The position numbers were made by a program, and so were the translations under genes. A stretch of 64,000 nucleotides of DNA from positions 11,429,213 to 11,493,212 of the forward strand of contig NC_090744.1 of the NCBI RefSeq assembly GCF_036898095.1, written 5' to 3'. The notes under the pieces were generated by a model, which was given only the letters and a program-made list of their open reading frames with translations, was not told the origin of the DNA and made no database searches. The stretch is from Palaemon carinicauda. Its lineage: Eukaryota > Arthropoda > Malacostraca > Decapoda > Palaemonidae. Of the stretch, positions 40,507 through 52,809 are shown piece after piece. Numbering within the stretch: the stretch's first letter is position 1; each line of letters opens with the position of its first letter.

Positions 40507-40927
40507 TGCACTTAAACGTAAAAATGTGCAATTTTTCGATAGATTTGTGAAAATGTGGTTCTGAAATATTTTTTATTGAAATATACGAAGAACCATTATA
40601 TGCGAACCTTTTTTTTAATGTCTTCTCTTGATTTGGTGGATTTATTGCCAAAGAGGTGTCGTCTCTCTCTAACTCATTTGGAAGTATTCAGACGTTAACT
40701 ACCGGGTTTTGCTCGTTAAAATAGTGTACATCCCACCCTTGGAGACATTGAGTTTCTCATATAATGCTTGATATCAGTTTTCTTATGTAAAAATAAGATT
40801 TTCCTTCCGCTCAGATGACTTCTGGGCACCACTAGGGAATATTCCAGCTTGGATCCGACGGCTATAATCTGTTTAATTGAAAAATATGTTGAAAACAGAA
40901 AACTCAAAGTGGTCCTTTTAATTCCAC

Positions 40928-41232
40928 AGTAAATGGTTAGACTAGGGTTCGAGTCCCACTCAAGCGCGTTAGTTCCTTTGGTCGCTGCAATCTCACCATC
41001 CTTTTAAGCTAAGGATGGCGGCTTGGGGGAGCCTATAGGTCTATCTACTGAGTCATCAGCAGCCATTGCCTGGCCCTCCTTGGTCCTTGATTGGGTTGAG
41101 AGTGGGCCGGGGTGCTGTTCATATGTATATATGGTCAGTCTCTAGGGCATTGTCTTGCTCGATAGGGCAATGTCTCTGTCCATTGCCTCTTGCCATTCAT
41201 GAGTGACCTTTAAGCCTTTAAACCTTTAATAT
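40928..41232 (+). mobile_element. tRNA-derived SINE
   Basis: GGTTCGAGTCCCACTC gives a Pol III B box. The body follows: TTAGTTCCTTTGGTCGCTGC, CACCATCC, GCTAAGGATGG, GAGTCATCAGCAGCCATTGC, GGTCAGTCTCTAGGGCATTG and CATTCATGAGTGACCTTTAA. The 5' head is cut short compared with the copy at 44446. The same family is at 44446, 47615, 50131 (-), 50505, 53574 (-) and 63465. Confidence 0.75.
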
Positions 41233-41279
41233 AGTTTGTGAATATGCCGTATTTCATCGTTGCCCGTATGCTAGACATT

Positions 41280-41294
41280 GGGGGGGGGGGGGGG
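41280..41294 (+). repeat. G15 run
   Basis: Homopolymer run of 15 G. Its length is likely to be uncertain in any read technology. Confidence 0.8.
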
Positions 41295-41614
41295 TTTAAT
41301 GAGAAGCCTAGTGTGGACCTCGTTAAATGAAGCAAGACGTATGTACGTAAAATTGAATTGTATTATTATAGATGTTCGTTTGTTCGTAGAAGTTTCTTGG
41401 AAACGCTATCATTGTTACGATTAATTCAGGAATATTCTCAATGGATTTTCCGCAGTTTACCTATGTGACGAAATAGTGACGTAATGATGACGTCACACAT
41501 GAAATTTTTTTAGTCACATTGTTAGTCGACCAGTCAGGTCATTGTGGACTAGTACATTTCCACAAAAGGTACTAAAGAGGGCAGTTTAATCTTTTTCGAA
41601 ATTATCTCATTTCG

Positions 41615-41634
41615 TGTGTGTATATATATATATG

Positions 41635-41721
<87 letters not shown>

Positions 41722-41740
41722 GTGTGTATATATATATATT
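41615..41740. repeat. (TA)n/(TG)n tract
   Basis: (TA)n with two (GT)n patches. Confidence 0.9.
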
Positions 41741-42119
41741 CATAAATGATAACCTTTATTTCCTAATAAAACTAAAAGCTTTTATATGTGTCTGTAACTC
41801 CTTCAAGTGTCGTGTTATGTTAATCACCTCTTCCACTCCGGGGTCTCTGAGGCGTTGGGGGGAGGAGGGGGGTGGTTGTTACCTGGTGTTTCCTTGACCG
41901 GGGAGGGGTGTAGACGTTGTTCCTTAATGTTTCAAGTGCCGCACAACGTTTTTCCTATTTATACAAAATATGTATTCTTGTTTTTCCAAAATATATGTCA
42001 TAAATCGTAAGAACTGATTTTTTCGTATATTTGATTTATATTTTCGTTTAGTATGATTATTTTTAGTATATTTCATTTTGTTAAATTATCTTGAAAAGGG
42101 AATGAGCGGTTGAAATCAC

Positions 42120-42860
<741 letters not shown>

Positions 42861-44445
42861 TGCCAAATTAGATCAATTTCTCGAACGGTGTTGGCTTTTA
42901 TTGACCTTTATTAATTTTTTTTTATTTCTTACAATACTACAACAGCTTCAAATTAACCTGTCTTATTGCCCAATCGGTTACTTATTCACCTAATTCATTG
43001 GCTACATATATACTTACTTAATTGGTTACTTATCGACTTACCTAATTACTTAACAATGTTACTTGCAGAAGGTTCATGTGGTCTCGTGCCACACAGAAAT
43101 CTTGGACACAAGTAGGATTCGCTAGATTTTATGTCACGTACAAAAGTTAAAAGTTTCAATCTCAAATATTTGAAGAATTGTATCCTTTAGTCAATATCAG
43201 TTATCAAATCTACCTTAACGTAACTCAGATAAAACAAGAAGATAATTATTTTTCCTTAACTTAAATCATTACTAGTTATGTTAAGTCGGATATTACATAT
43301 TGATAATTTGTTAATTATAATCAACTTCATATTTGATACTAATTATGCTTTTTCTCTTTTGCAGATGGTGTAATTGTTGACAAGAAAAGGTAAGAGGGTA
43401 TTACAGAGACTTTTAAAAAGCTAGGAAATTTTGTTAATAAAAAAACCCAGTCTTTAATGATGGTCCCCCAGGAGACACGAAGTCGATTTAAAACAAGTTT
43501 GCATCTCATTTATTAATACATCTTTTATTGTGTAAATCTAAATATCCTTCTGTGTCTCCTGGCTGGTGACGTCTGCATGTGGAAACCTGGCGGTGGTACA
43601 TATTAAAGGATTTCGGCTCCTTTAATGTAACGCAAGCATGTGGCATCAGTACTGACTGGTTGGTGGCGTAGATTTCAATACTTCTCTTGTAACGTAAGAA
43701 TTTTAGATTCAGTTATAATAGGTCTTTGTATTTTAGTTACTTCGTTTCACTTGTACATTAGATGTCTGTGTTTATACTGGCCAGTACAGTTACCATTGAT
43801 CCCAGCAAGGGGCCTTGAATTTAAGGTGTTTACTGGAGAGGCCACTGCTGTGGTTGAGCACCTCAGTGGGGTGTTGGGCTTGCCCGGCTGACGCTCTGGT
43901 GAGTATCTATTCTAATGAAACTAAAGCCGGACCCCTTGCCACTATACAAGTATAGTGGGGGTCTCTGATTGGCTAAAGTCAATCTTCGACCAAGGGCCCC
44001 ATCTTAGATTTTTGGAGAGGGAAAATTTAATGGTCCCTCGGAATTTAACGATCGTTTTATATATAGGTAAATATTCAGCAATTGAAATTTGGCTTCAATA
44101 TGTAAGGGTAGTTCGTAATAATGTTTAATTACTGTGATACTCAATATAGTTATAGGTTTACGAATATATTTTACATAGGACACATTGAAATCAAAACGCA
44201 AGTAAGCTCTGAGTATTTTGTTAATGTTTGTGGTATCATAAAGAAATACATTTTATATTAAAGTTATAGAAGTTGCAACAGTGTGTCAAATGATTATTGC
44301 TGATAAAATTATTAAATCTTATTTAGGGGAATTCTAAGGGCTTGTCGAGAGATGTATTTTTCGTTAGTAAAAGGTTCATTCCAGTCATAGACTTTGGAAA
44401 AGAAGGTCCAGGTTTTTAAACAAGCGCTTTTAACTAGGGTGTTGT
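42861..44445. other. No gene supported
   Basis: A 30-base stretch at about 43364-43391 (TCTTTTGCAG/ATGGTG to AAAAG/GTAAGAGG) has splice-like borders, but it contains a stop in one frame and has no partner exon. The rest is AT-rich without repeats I could assign. Confidence 0.35.
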
Positions 44446-44895
44446 TGGCCTATGCGGTGACGTCCCTGACTGGTGTTCCCCGGACTGGGGTTCGAGTTCC
44501 GCTCAAACTAGTTAAGGCCAGTTTACACGAGGATAGTTCACTGGCGCCAGTAACTAGCGGCAAGTAAACTTTCCAGGATAGTAAGCCTTTGCACAGGGAT
44601 AGTTTGCTGACGTCAGTAAACTGGCGCCAGTAAACTGTCCCCGAGTAAACGGGCCTTTAGTTCCTTTGGTCTTTGCAACCTCACCATACTTGTGAGCTAA
44701 GAAATGGGGATTTGAGGGAGCCTATACGTCTATCTGCCAAGTTATCAGCATCCATTGCCTGGCCTTCCTAGGTCCTAGCTTGGATGGAGAGGGTCTTGGG
44801 TGCTGATCCTATATAGGGCATTGTCCTGCTTGATAGGTCAATATCACTGTCCCTTGCCTCTGCCATTCACGAGTGACCTTTAAACCTTTTGTAAA
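44446..44895 (+). mobile_element. tRNA-derived SINE interrupted by a MITE
   Basis: The head is the most complete in the window: TTGGCCTATGCGGTGACGTC holds an A box (TGGCCTATGCGG) and GGGGTTCGAGTTCC a B box about 35 bases later. The body is the same as the other copies (GTTCCTTTGGTCTTTGCAAC to GAGTGACCTTTAAACC). The body is split after CTAGTTA by the 142-bp insert at 44515-44656. Confidence 0.8.
44515..44656. mobile_element. 142-bp MITE with TTA duplication (PIF/Harbinger-like)
   Basis: The ends AGGCCAGTTTACACG and CGAGTAAACGGGCCT are inverted with 13 of 15 matches. TTA flanks both sides (44512-44514 and 44657-44659). Uninterrupted SINE copies at 40928 and 47615 read CGTTAGTTCCTTTGG at this place, which proves an insertion with TTA duplication. 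The interior has two palindromic CTGGCGCCAG blocks and no ORF. A 3-bp TWA duplication and GGCC-type ends fit non-autonomous PIF/Harbinger elements. Confidence 0.85.
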
Positions 44896-45331
44896 CAATG
44901 GAGGGAATGGGGGTCAAAGCATATACTTTTCAGGTTGATCGTTTTTTTTTCTTAACGCGTGATAAGTTCTAAATCTGAGATTGCTCGACAATCATTTTCT
45001 GTTTTTGAGAGCATTACAGTCTAGTTTTTAATTGTAGATGTTGGTAAAGAAAGAAACGGAGACATTAGCCTACCAGTGCCTGGTTCTAGGTCTATATTCC
45101 TTTTTAAAGCCAGTGATGAAATTAGAAGACCGTATTTTCGTAAAATCTAATCAATATTTTACTGGAAAATTATAGTACTAGGTTCCAGTTACATATTCTG
45201 ATTTGATTCGGGAGAAAAAAAATGCGAATTTTCTTACAGTTTGAAGGTTGCGAAAACTGTTGGTGGCGATGAAATGTCGTAAAAGATGGTTAGATTACCT
45301 TCGCCAACTAGTTACTCCCAAAACTAACTAA
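44896..45331. other. No gene recognised
   Basis: AT-rich sequence. TTACCTTCGCCAACTAG near 45295 resembles the end of repeat D, but the copy does not continue. Confidence 0.35.
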
Positions 45332-45390
<59 letters not shown>

Positions 45391-45711
45391 GGAGGCAATC
45401 AAATGTAGACTACAACTACCTCTTCACACTTAGCAAAAATCACTCCTGAAGTACCGGATTCAAACTGGAATTGAATAGATGCAACACCGCCTAATGTGGT
45501 AATTTCTTTACATATAAAATAACAACTACATGGAATAGACTTCCAGTGGATGTAGTAAACAGTAACACGGTAAACGAGTTCAATAATCAGTTAGACAAGA
45601 TCATAAAAACTTTCTAAAAGTTTAAACTAAATCGCTCCACCCAAGAGCAAATGGAGTCTCCGCGGATGGACTAAAAAAAGTCTTTGAGACATCCAAAATC
45701 TTTGTAACACA

Positions 45712-45794
<83 letters not shown>

Positions 45795-45904
45795 AACAAA
45801 TATCTTGTTAGTAAACTTGATACGTTCATGGGTGGGTCTCCCGCTGAGGCCTGCACTCTGTTTTTCTAGTTTAATTCGGTTTGGTAGGTACCTACCTTGA
45901 CGCT

Positions 45905-45955
<51 letters not shown>
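45332..45955 (+). mobile_element. LINE ORF C-terminus relic among (CT)n tracts
   Basis: Between (CT)n tracts at 45332-45388, 45713-45790 and 45903-45955, the + strand at about 45525-45615 reads TWNRLPVDVVNSNTVNEFNN then QLDKIIKTF and a stop. This is the typical end of a non-LTR retrotransposon ORF (WNxLPxxVV, then a short helix). No other part of the element is visible. Confidence 0.55.
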
Positions 45956-45957
<2 letters not shown>

Positions 45958-46486
45958 AATTCTTTGAAGGTAGTAACCATATAATCATTTGAAGCATTCT
46001 GACGTGTATAGGATCCATAGATTGTATTCCCAGAAACAGATGATTTACAGGTTTTAAGATTAAGTCGTCCTTATGTCAGCTCATGCAATTAAACAAGTAT
46101 TTGGTGGAATAAGAGGCTTAGATTAGATACTTAGGGACGCTATACCAACAAGATATTGAAATTCAATTTATAGTGAAGCAGGAAATTGCCGTGAAAAAAA
46201 AAATTAGTCAAAACAAGGCGTTTTTTAACTTATTTATTTTTAGAAAATATTCTTGGGATTACTTTCATTGAAATTATTTGTTTCGTTTTAAATAGCAATA
46301 TTATTTCTTCATATTCCATTAGTGGACAGGTGTAAACACCTCACTAGTTAATTATTGACTAAACTCTTACGGCAAGTGGGTGGTGGTGTCCTTCGTCTTT
46401 TTTTCGACTTGTCGAACAAAATGGTTTCCTCCATATTTGTTCTTTACGAAGTCGGCCTGATCCATTTGTCTGTGAATTTTTTTACC
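45956..46486. other. No gene recognised
   Basis: AT-rich sequence without repeats or splice-bounded frames that I could support. Confidence 0.35.
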
Positions 46487-46735
46487 TCCGCCAACGAAGT
46501 TAGGAGGAGGTTATGTTTTCGCCCCTGTTTGTGTGTTTGTTTGTGAACAACTTTCTGACCACAATTTTACTCATAGAGTAGTGAAACTTTCAGGGATTAA
46601 TTGTTATATTGTGACGTTGAAGTGATTCCATTTTGAAAGTCGTAGGTCAAAAGTCAGGGTCAAGGTTGAGCAAAAGATCGAGAAATAAGCTGCCGTGGCG
46701 GACGTCTGCACTCTACTGAGTGCCCCTCTAGTTTG
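46487..46735 (+). repeat. Dispersed repeat D
   Basis: TACCTCCGCCAACGAAGTTA starts the copy, with GGTTATGTTTTCGCCC, TGTTTGTGAACAACTTTCTG, AGGTCAAAAGTCAGGGTC and the end CTGCCGTGGCGGACGTCTGC then ACTCTACTGAGTGCCCC. ACCTCCGCC at one end and GGCGGA(G/C)GT near the other are inverted, as in a MITE. From general knowledge, similar CCTCCGCCAA repeats occur in many aquatic invertebrates. Confidence 0.75.
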
Positions 46736-47154
46736 TAAACAAGTTCTTAATCTAAAAATATGAAGTTTTATATAGTGTTAAACACACTTAACAGTTCGTT
46801 TAGTATAAAAGTAAAAAATTGAATTCGTTTGCATGAATTAATTTTGTTACTAATGTTTCATGGGGACATTTCCAGCGACAATATAATTTTGATGATACAA
46901 TAGTGGTTATTAACGATCAACATGGCTGCGTAAGGCCTCAATATTGTCTTTAATATTTTGTGGACTAAGCAACATGGATCGAAGGCCTGACTATAGTTTT
47001 ATGTGTACTTCAATTACTCCTTAAAACTAGTTTAATTCTATGTCAAATTTGTGGCCTTCGTATATAGTAACGTTCATAGAAATGTTTGCTACTTAATATA
47101 AAGATATTTTCTATGAATGGAAATTTGTTGTTTATATTGGTTTATATTATGTTC
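46736..47154. other. No gene recognised
   Basis: AT-rich sequence between two repeat D copies, without features that I can support. Confidence 0.35.
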
Positions 47155-47475
47155 GACTTTGTTCGACCTTAACATGTATTAATTGGCGTGGATTTTCATA
47201 CACTCAAATATGAACCAAGTTTGAAGTCTCTGTGACAATGAGGTCCAAACTTATGGCTGATTACGTAAATAGGACATTTTGCTTGACCTTAGCCTTTGAC
47301 CTTAATCTACCAAGAATTAATCATTTCCAGCTCTCTAATTAACAGTTATTCCTTGCAATTTTCATTACTCTACGATTAAAATTGTCGCCAGGAAGCTGTT
47401 CACAAACAAACACGCACATAAGCAGAGCATAAAACATAACATCCTTTCAACTTCGTTGGCGAAGGTAATAACCAA
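47155..47475 (-). repeat. Dispersed repeat D
   Basis: AACATGTATTAATTGGCGTG, TGACAATGAGGTCCAAAC and ACAAACAAACACGCACATAA lead to CTTCGTTGGCGAAGG. It is reverse-oriented and closest to the copy at 38615-38985. Confidence 0.7.
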
Positions 47476-47614
47476 TAACTAAAATAATTTGGACTTTATT
47501 AAGGTTGGTCATAAAGGACCAGTGTTTCTGTTGAGTTTTAGCCCTGAAAGACTTAGTTCAGATTTTATAACAATTATCATTTCAGTCTAACTTGACGTAT
47601 AAATGAATTGGATG

Positions 47615-47955
47615 TTCACATTTGCCAATGTAATGTCCTTGCCTGGTGATTACCAGACTGGGGATCGAGTCCCGCTCAAAATCGTTAGTTCCTTTGGTCG
47701 CTGCAACCTCACTATCCTTGTGATCTAAGGATGGGGGTTTGGGGGAGCCTTTAGGTCTATCTGCAAAGTCATCAGCAGCTATTGCCTGGCCTCCCTAGTC
47801 CCAGCTTGGATGGAGAGGGGGCTTGGGCGCTGATCATATGTGTATATGTTCATTCTCTAGGGCATTGTCCTGCTTGCTAGAGCAATGTTACTGTCACTGT
47901 CCCTTGCCTCTGCCATTCATGACCTGCCTTTAGACCTTTAGGCCTTTGAACTGTT
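47615..47955 (+). mobile_element. tRNA-derived SINE
   Basis: TAATGTCCTTGCCTGGTGAT and GGGGATCGAGTCCCGCTC form the tRNA-like head. The uninterrupted body (CGTTAGTTCCTTTGGTCGCT to CATTCATGACCTGCCTTTAG) follows. A duplicated TGTTACTGTCACTG is an internal variation. Confidence 0.75.
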
Positions 47956-48175
47956 CGTACCTAAGCACTGGTTCCACATCTGTGTAATATGGGTAGTGAT
48001 ATCATGTACTAATGTTAATCTTTATTTGAAATTAATCTTTAGGAACTAAATTCTAAAGTTCATGTTTATGTTAAATCATGTTTGTGTATCCAAGTGTCGT
48101 AGGTAATCTTAGATGTGTTTTTCATATAGTAATAAGCGCGTTTTTTTTTTCCCTAAAACAGTCATGGAGTGTCTT

Positions 48176-48400
48176 GTTACCTCCGCCAAGGATATTATAA
48201 AATCGAGTCAGTTTATTTATTTATTTGTGTGTCTGTCTGTGGACAGGATTACGTCAAAACTACTCGACGGATTTTGACGAAATTTCCACCACAGTTAAAT
48301 CTTAGACCATGGGTGACTCCATTAACCTTTGGCAGAGGTCAGAAATATGGTTGCTTTTTTTTTTGTGGTTCAGAATCTGGTTGGAAGTCAAGCCTGTACT
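48176..48400 (+). repeat. Repeat related to D (second subfamily)
   Basis: GTTACCTCCGCCAAGGATAT, TGTGTGTCTGTCTGTGGACA, ACTACTCGACGGATTTTGAC and GAAATTTCCACCA define a subfamily that shares the CCTCCGCCAA start but differs inside. Confidence 0.55.
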
Positions 48401-48431
48401 GACGACTGTTAATGACCTCTCGTACAGTTTA

Positions 48432-48620
48432 CTTTTACTTTAAGGGCTGCTTTTCGGGTCATAAACTTCAGGGGAACCCTTCTCTCTTCAGGACTTTCCG
48501 TAATTCATTTTTATCGTTTACATTCCAAGCCATTCAGCATTTCACACGGCATATTGCTCGTTTATTGTCAATTCCACATTATCGAAGCAATTCAAGAACA
48601 AAGTCTTCAGTTACCTCTGC
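48432..48620 (-). mobile_element. LINE-B 3' end
   Basis: TACTTTAAGGGCTGCTTTTC, CAGGACTTTCCG and TATCGAAGCAATTC are the reverse of the LINE-B end (the reverse strand reads GAATTGCTTCGATAATGTGG). Upstream reverse frames are degenerate. Confidence 0.5.
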
Positions 48621-49007
48621 CTTAATAATATCTTCAATCCTTTGGATGTCTAGAGGGACTTTATTGATGTCTAGAGGGACTTTATTGTGTGGTCTTGAGG
48701 CCGTATATTTGAAAGCTCTAGAACCTATTACAGTTGACAGTGTATCTTTATTCCAATAATGTAAAACCATCCGTAACTATTCTCGTGTCGACACGAGTTG
48801 TTGGCTGCGCAATATGTAGCAAATTTCGTAGATATTTTGGACGTCCGGTTTTTTTATAACTTAATGGATTATTTTACATATGGTAAAGAAAATTCTTGCT
48901 TTAATAGGCATCCGATGTAAATCGATTAGTATTGGAGTGATCAATTTAAGGACTATGTTTTTATAAATCAATTGAGCTGTTTTGCTGAACTTTATCTTTG
49001 TCTTATT

Positions 49008-49275
49008 ACCTCTGCCAACGAAGATGGGAGAAGGATATGTTTTCACCCGTTTGTCTGTCTGTGTGTGAACAACTTTCTGGCCACAATTTTACTCAGAGTA
49101 GTGTAACTTACAGGAATTAATTGTATATTGAAAAGTGGAAGTGATTCACAAATGGAAGTCTTAGGTCAAAGGTGAAGGGTGACCGAAAAAAAATACTCCA
49201 GACTATTTAAATTGATTCTGGGAAAATCAAGTTGGTTTAGAGAAAGAAGCTGCCGTGGTGGAGGTCTGCACACAG
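49008..49275 (+). repeat. Dispersed repeat D
   Basis: TTACCTCTGCCAACGAAGAT, GTGTGAACAACTTTCTGGCC and the end AGCTGCCGTGGTGGAGGTCT. It has a small insertion near 49190 compared with 46487-46735. Confidence 0.7.
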
Positions 49276-49559
49276 CCCCATCCGGGTGGGTAACTTAGTC
49301 TCAGAGTTAGAAGTTTGCTATTTGCTGGCCAGCTCTCTCAATGGGAAAGTCGTTTTGGCTTCGTAAGGGAAACTTATTCTATTTCACTAGGATTGACGTT
49401 TTCCAGTTTTTGCAGACGGTATTAAAATGTATTTTGTCTTGTGTAATGTATGGAATTATTAATTTTCCCGTTGTAATTTAGCTCCAAACTTAAGATTTCC
49501 AGCGAGTTTGTCGAAATTGAAGCCTTCAAACTATGCTTCCCCTTCAACCTCAAATGCTG

Positions 49560-49940
49560 GATTGAGACCAAGATTTGCTTACATTCTTGTTACTTACTGG
49601 TGTTACTTGTGAGTAGTCTTCAAGGCCCAACTCCATTGCTGGTACAGCGCTCCGTGGGGCCTCCCTCGTACATATTTCAGTTAACATCTGTATTCTTGTC
49701 TGATGCACTTTTCATTCGAGTCGTACCATTCAGTGAATAAGTCGGTTTCTAATTTCTTCTTAAAACTCTGCAGAATTTCACTGTTCTTGGGATTTCCAGG
49801 CAGCTTATTATAGATTCTTGTTGCGCAAGATACAAACGCTCTAAAACCGATATTTAAATTGCATCTCGGCTCATTCAATCTATGACGATCTAAGCAGTGT
49901 CTTAGTCTTAGACTTGTCAATGTGAAAGCCATTTGATAAT
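49560..49940 (-). mobile_element. LINE ORF C-terminus relic
   Basis: The reverse strand at 49932-49681 is open and reads RAFVSCATRIYNKLPGNPKN, SEILQSFKKKLETDLFTEWY and a stop. This is the usual non-LTR retrotransposon C-terminal signature (RxxNxLP, SFKxxLKxxLF). The 3' sequence ends in GTAACACCAGTAAGTAAC. It is 5'-truncated. Confidence 0.65.
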
Positions 49941-50130
49941 TTATTTATGTAATTTGGTTTTCATAAGATATATCTTGGAAATACTTCTTGCCTTTACTGG
50001 TTGCCAATGTAGATCAATTAATAGTTTTATTGCTACGTTGACATGACTGTTCAGGGCTAGAAAAAATTGTTCATCTAGATGTTTACAAGACAGCGTCATC
50101 AATATCACTCTAATGACCTTATTTGTTTAG

Positions 50131-50428
50131 TGGCTTAAAAGTTTAAAGGTCGCTCATGAATGGTAGAGGCAAGGGGCAGTGACATTGCCCTATCAAGCAA
50201 GAAAATGCCCAAACCCCCTTTCCACCCAAGCTTGGACCAAGGAGGGCCAGGCAGTGGCTGCTGATGTCTCAGCAGGTAGACCTATAGGGTCCCTCAAACA
50301 CCCATCCTTAGCTTACAAGGATGGTGAGGTTGCAGCAACCAAAGAAACTAATGAGTTTGAGTGGGATTCTTAAGCCCAGGCTGGCGTTCATCAGTCAGGG
50401 ACGTTACCAATAAGACCACCACAACCTT
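50131..50428 (-). mobile_element. tRNA-derived SINE, reverse
   Basis: TAAAGGTCGCTCATGAATGG starts the copy (3' end of the SINE) and GTCAGGGACGTTACCAATAA with GACCACCACAACC closes it (tRNA-like head with A box, reversed). The B box is degenerate. An open forward frame of 64 codons at 50179 is the antisense of the SINE. Confidence 0.75.
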
Positions 50429-50504
50429 TGTTTACAAAGAGCTACGAGAGATAATCATATTAGGAATAATGTGATCAGTCCAATCCTATACCTTGGATTC
50501 TGGT

Positions 50505-50785
50505 AACCTATTGGAAACGTTCCTGTCTGGCAATTTGCTGGACTGGCGGTTCGAAATCCGTCAAGCTTGATAGCTTCTAGTAGTGTCTGCAACCTCACCA
50601 TCCCTGTGAGCCAAGGATGGGGGATTTGAGGGAGCCTGAAGGTCTACTTACCGAGTCATCAGCAGCCATTGCTGGCCTTCCCTGGTCCTAGTTTTCACTG
50701 ATCATATGTATACGAGTATATGGTCAGTCTCTAAGGTACTGTTCCTGTCCCTTGCCTCTGCCATTCATGAGTGGCCTTTTAACTC
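50505..50785 (+). mobile_element. tRNA-derived SINE
   Basis: ACGTTCCTGTCTGGCAATTT and GGCGGTTCGAAATCC (a B box close to consensus) are followed by GTGTCTGCAACCTCACCATC to CATTCATGAGTGGCC. It lies 77 bases from a reverse copy, so the two form an inverted pair. It carries the same GTGTCTGCAACC variant as 63465, a subfamily mark. Confidence 0.75.
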
Positions 50786-51083
50786 TATACTTATCTGGGG
50801 AATTCCCAAGCTGCTGTAGGGCACTGAACGGCCTTCCAGGACCCAGTGCCAGGCATTAAGACCAAATCAATGAATCCAGTCTATTCCCATTTTGTATATA
50901 TTTATATTATTGGTTTATCATAATCTTCCGAGTCATGGAGTTAGTTCAATCTATTTGGGGATGATACACAATTTTACTTTAGGATTGAAAGACATTGAGA
51001 TCACAACTAGAAATTAAACTCCCTTCTCACTATTGTAAATTAATAAGTGAATGAATGACATTCAAACATCATCAGCATCATCA

Positions 51084-51400
51084 TCCTCATCTCCTCCTAC
51101 GCATATTGACGCAAAAGTTCTCGGTCAGAATTCGCCAGCTGTCTCTATCTTGAGCTTTTAAATCAATACTTCGCCATTCATCAGCTCCTACTTCACGCTT
51201 CATAGTCCTGAGCCATATGAGCCTGGGTCTTCCAACTCGTCTAAAGCCTTGTGGAGCTCAGTTGAAAGTTTGGTGAACTAATCTCTCTTTGGGAGTGCGA
51301 AGAGCATGCCCAAACCATCTCCATCTACCCCTCATCATGATCTCATCCACATATGACATTCGAGTAATCTCTTATAGTTTCATTTCCAATTCTGACATTT
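51084..51400 (-). mobile_element. RTE-like LINE 3' ORF end, reverse copy
   Basis: The reverse strand contains GGTAGATGGAGATGGTTTGG and GCTCAAGATAGAGACAGCTG and matches the + strand copy at 51772-52090 over about 320 bases. It encodes the same GRWRWFGHxLR stretch, with a few changes. Confidence 0.75.
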
Positions 51401-51559
51401 AAGCAATTCAAACAAAAATCAAATTAAACTTTATTTATGGTGATGAGGATGAAAAATAAATGAAAATTGACTACAATTTAGTCCTGATGAGGATTAGAGT
51501 TTGTATGAATCAATGGATATATCATCTTTGAAACATTACTTCTGTAAAGAAATATTTAG

Positions 51560-52090
51560 ATGAATGTTCCCTTGGGTTAATGAGATTAATCGTGTTATTA
51601 CTGGAAGTGACGAATCCTGCTATATCTTACTTAGCTCGAAGTACAGTTTGGAAAGTTGCAAAATGAAGAGGGTAGCAAAAGTATCATGGTATGACAATAA
51701 AACAATCTCCAACAGATTTAGTAGATTTGAGAACAAAGTCCTCAAAAGGTTATTGGTAGTTAAATGGCAGGACAGGATTAGAAATGAAACTATTATAGAA
51801 ATTACTCGAGTGCCATATGTGGGTGAGATCAAGATGAGGGGTAGATGGAGATGGTTTGGGCATACTCTTCGCACTCTCCAAGAGAGATTAGTTCACCAAA
51901 CTTTCAACTTGACTCCACAAAGCACTAGAAGAGTTGGAAGACAAAGTCATACATGGCTGAGAACTATAAAGTGTGAAGATGGAGATGACGAGTGGAGAAT
52001 TATTGATTTAAAAGCTCATAATAGGGACGACTGGCGAAATCTAAGAGAGGCCCTTTTGTGTCAATAATGGTAGGAGGAGATGAGATGAGG
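51560..52090 (+). mobile_element. RTE-like LINE ORF C-terminus
   Basis: The frame 51564-52067 encodes VLKRLLVVKWQDRIRNETII, RGRWRWFGHTLRTLQERLVH and RDDWRNLREALLCQ. This is the characteristic end of RTE-class or related reverse-transcriptase ORFs (IxWxDxxxNxxI, then RWRxxGHxLR). The RT domain itself is missing. The strand opposite carries a second copy 370 bases away. Confidence 0.75.
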
Positions 52091-52732
52091 AGGAAAACCC
52101 ATTAGCTGATTGAGCTAACTGGATGCCTAGTAAGGCAACATTTTTCTATGCCAACAAATCGTGTCAACACAAGAAACTGAGGACTATTTTTAATGTTATA
52201 ATTGGTAGAATTTGGCAATTAGAACAGTCCTCGGCATATTTCAGATGCTTAAAGAATGTACTGTACACGATAAAAAAATTGCTTGGGCTCCTAAGTGGCT
52301 GATTTGGTTTAGGTTTTAAAGAATTGTATTACTGTTTCATAATCATTTGTACCATAGCCTCTGTACCTTGGTCTTCCACTGTCATTCAGTTGGAGAGAAA
52401 GGAGGTACAAACTGGGTTTCCATCTTTATGGGTCTTAACATTACCATAGAGGTAACCAAGACCGTAGTTGGTGGTGATGGGAAGCAGATGGATCGTGTTG
52501 CTTGCAGTGTTCCTAGCTTCGATGCTTTCATCATCATTCATCCTCGTGTAGTCTGTAGGGTTAGGGGTGAGCAGGCGAAACTTGCTGTTATGGGAAAGGA
52601 TTACATCTAGATTGCTGTGGTAGTCATCTAGGAAAATGAAGCTGAATGTGACTTCTTATCGGTTTGACAGATGGTAATGCTCTCTTGGGCCTAAGTTTTT
52701 TGGCTGTTTTTTTTTTCCGGGTAACAATACTG

Positions 52733-52734
<2 letters not shown>
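52091..52734. other. No gene recognised
   Basis: Moderate AT content. The + frame 52347-52610 has no recognisable domain or splice support. Confidence 0.35.

Positions 52735-52809
<75 letters not shown>

Noticed and set aside
43364..43391. 30-base micro-exon
   Set aside because: It has splice-like borders only; there is no partner exon and a stop in one frame.
44446..44515. Stand-alone tRNA gene (A and B boxes)
   Set aside because: The same head is attached to a shared 250-base body in seven places and does not fold into a full cloverleaf by eye, so it is a SINE head.
51564..52067. Host gene of 167 codons
   Set aside because: The RWRWFGHTLR context and a second inverted copy nearby show it is a LINE ORF end.
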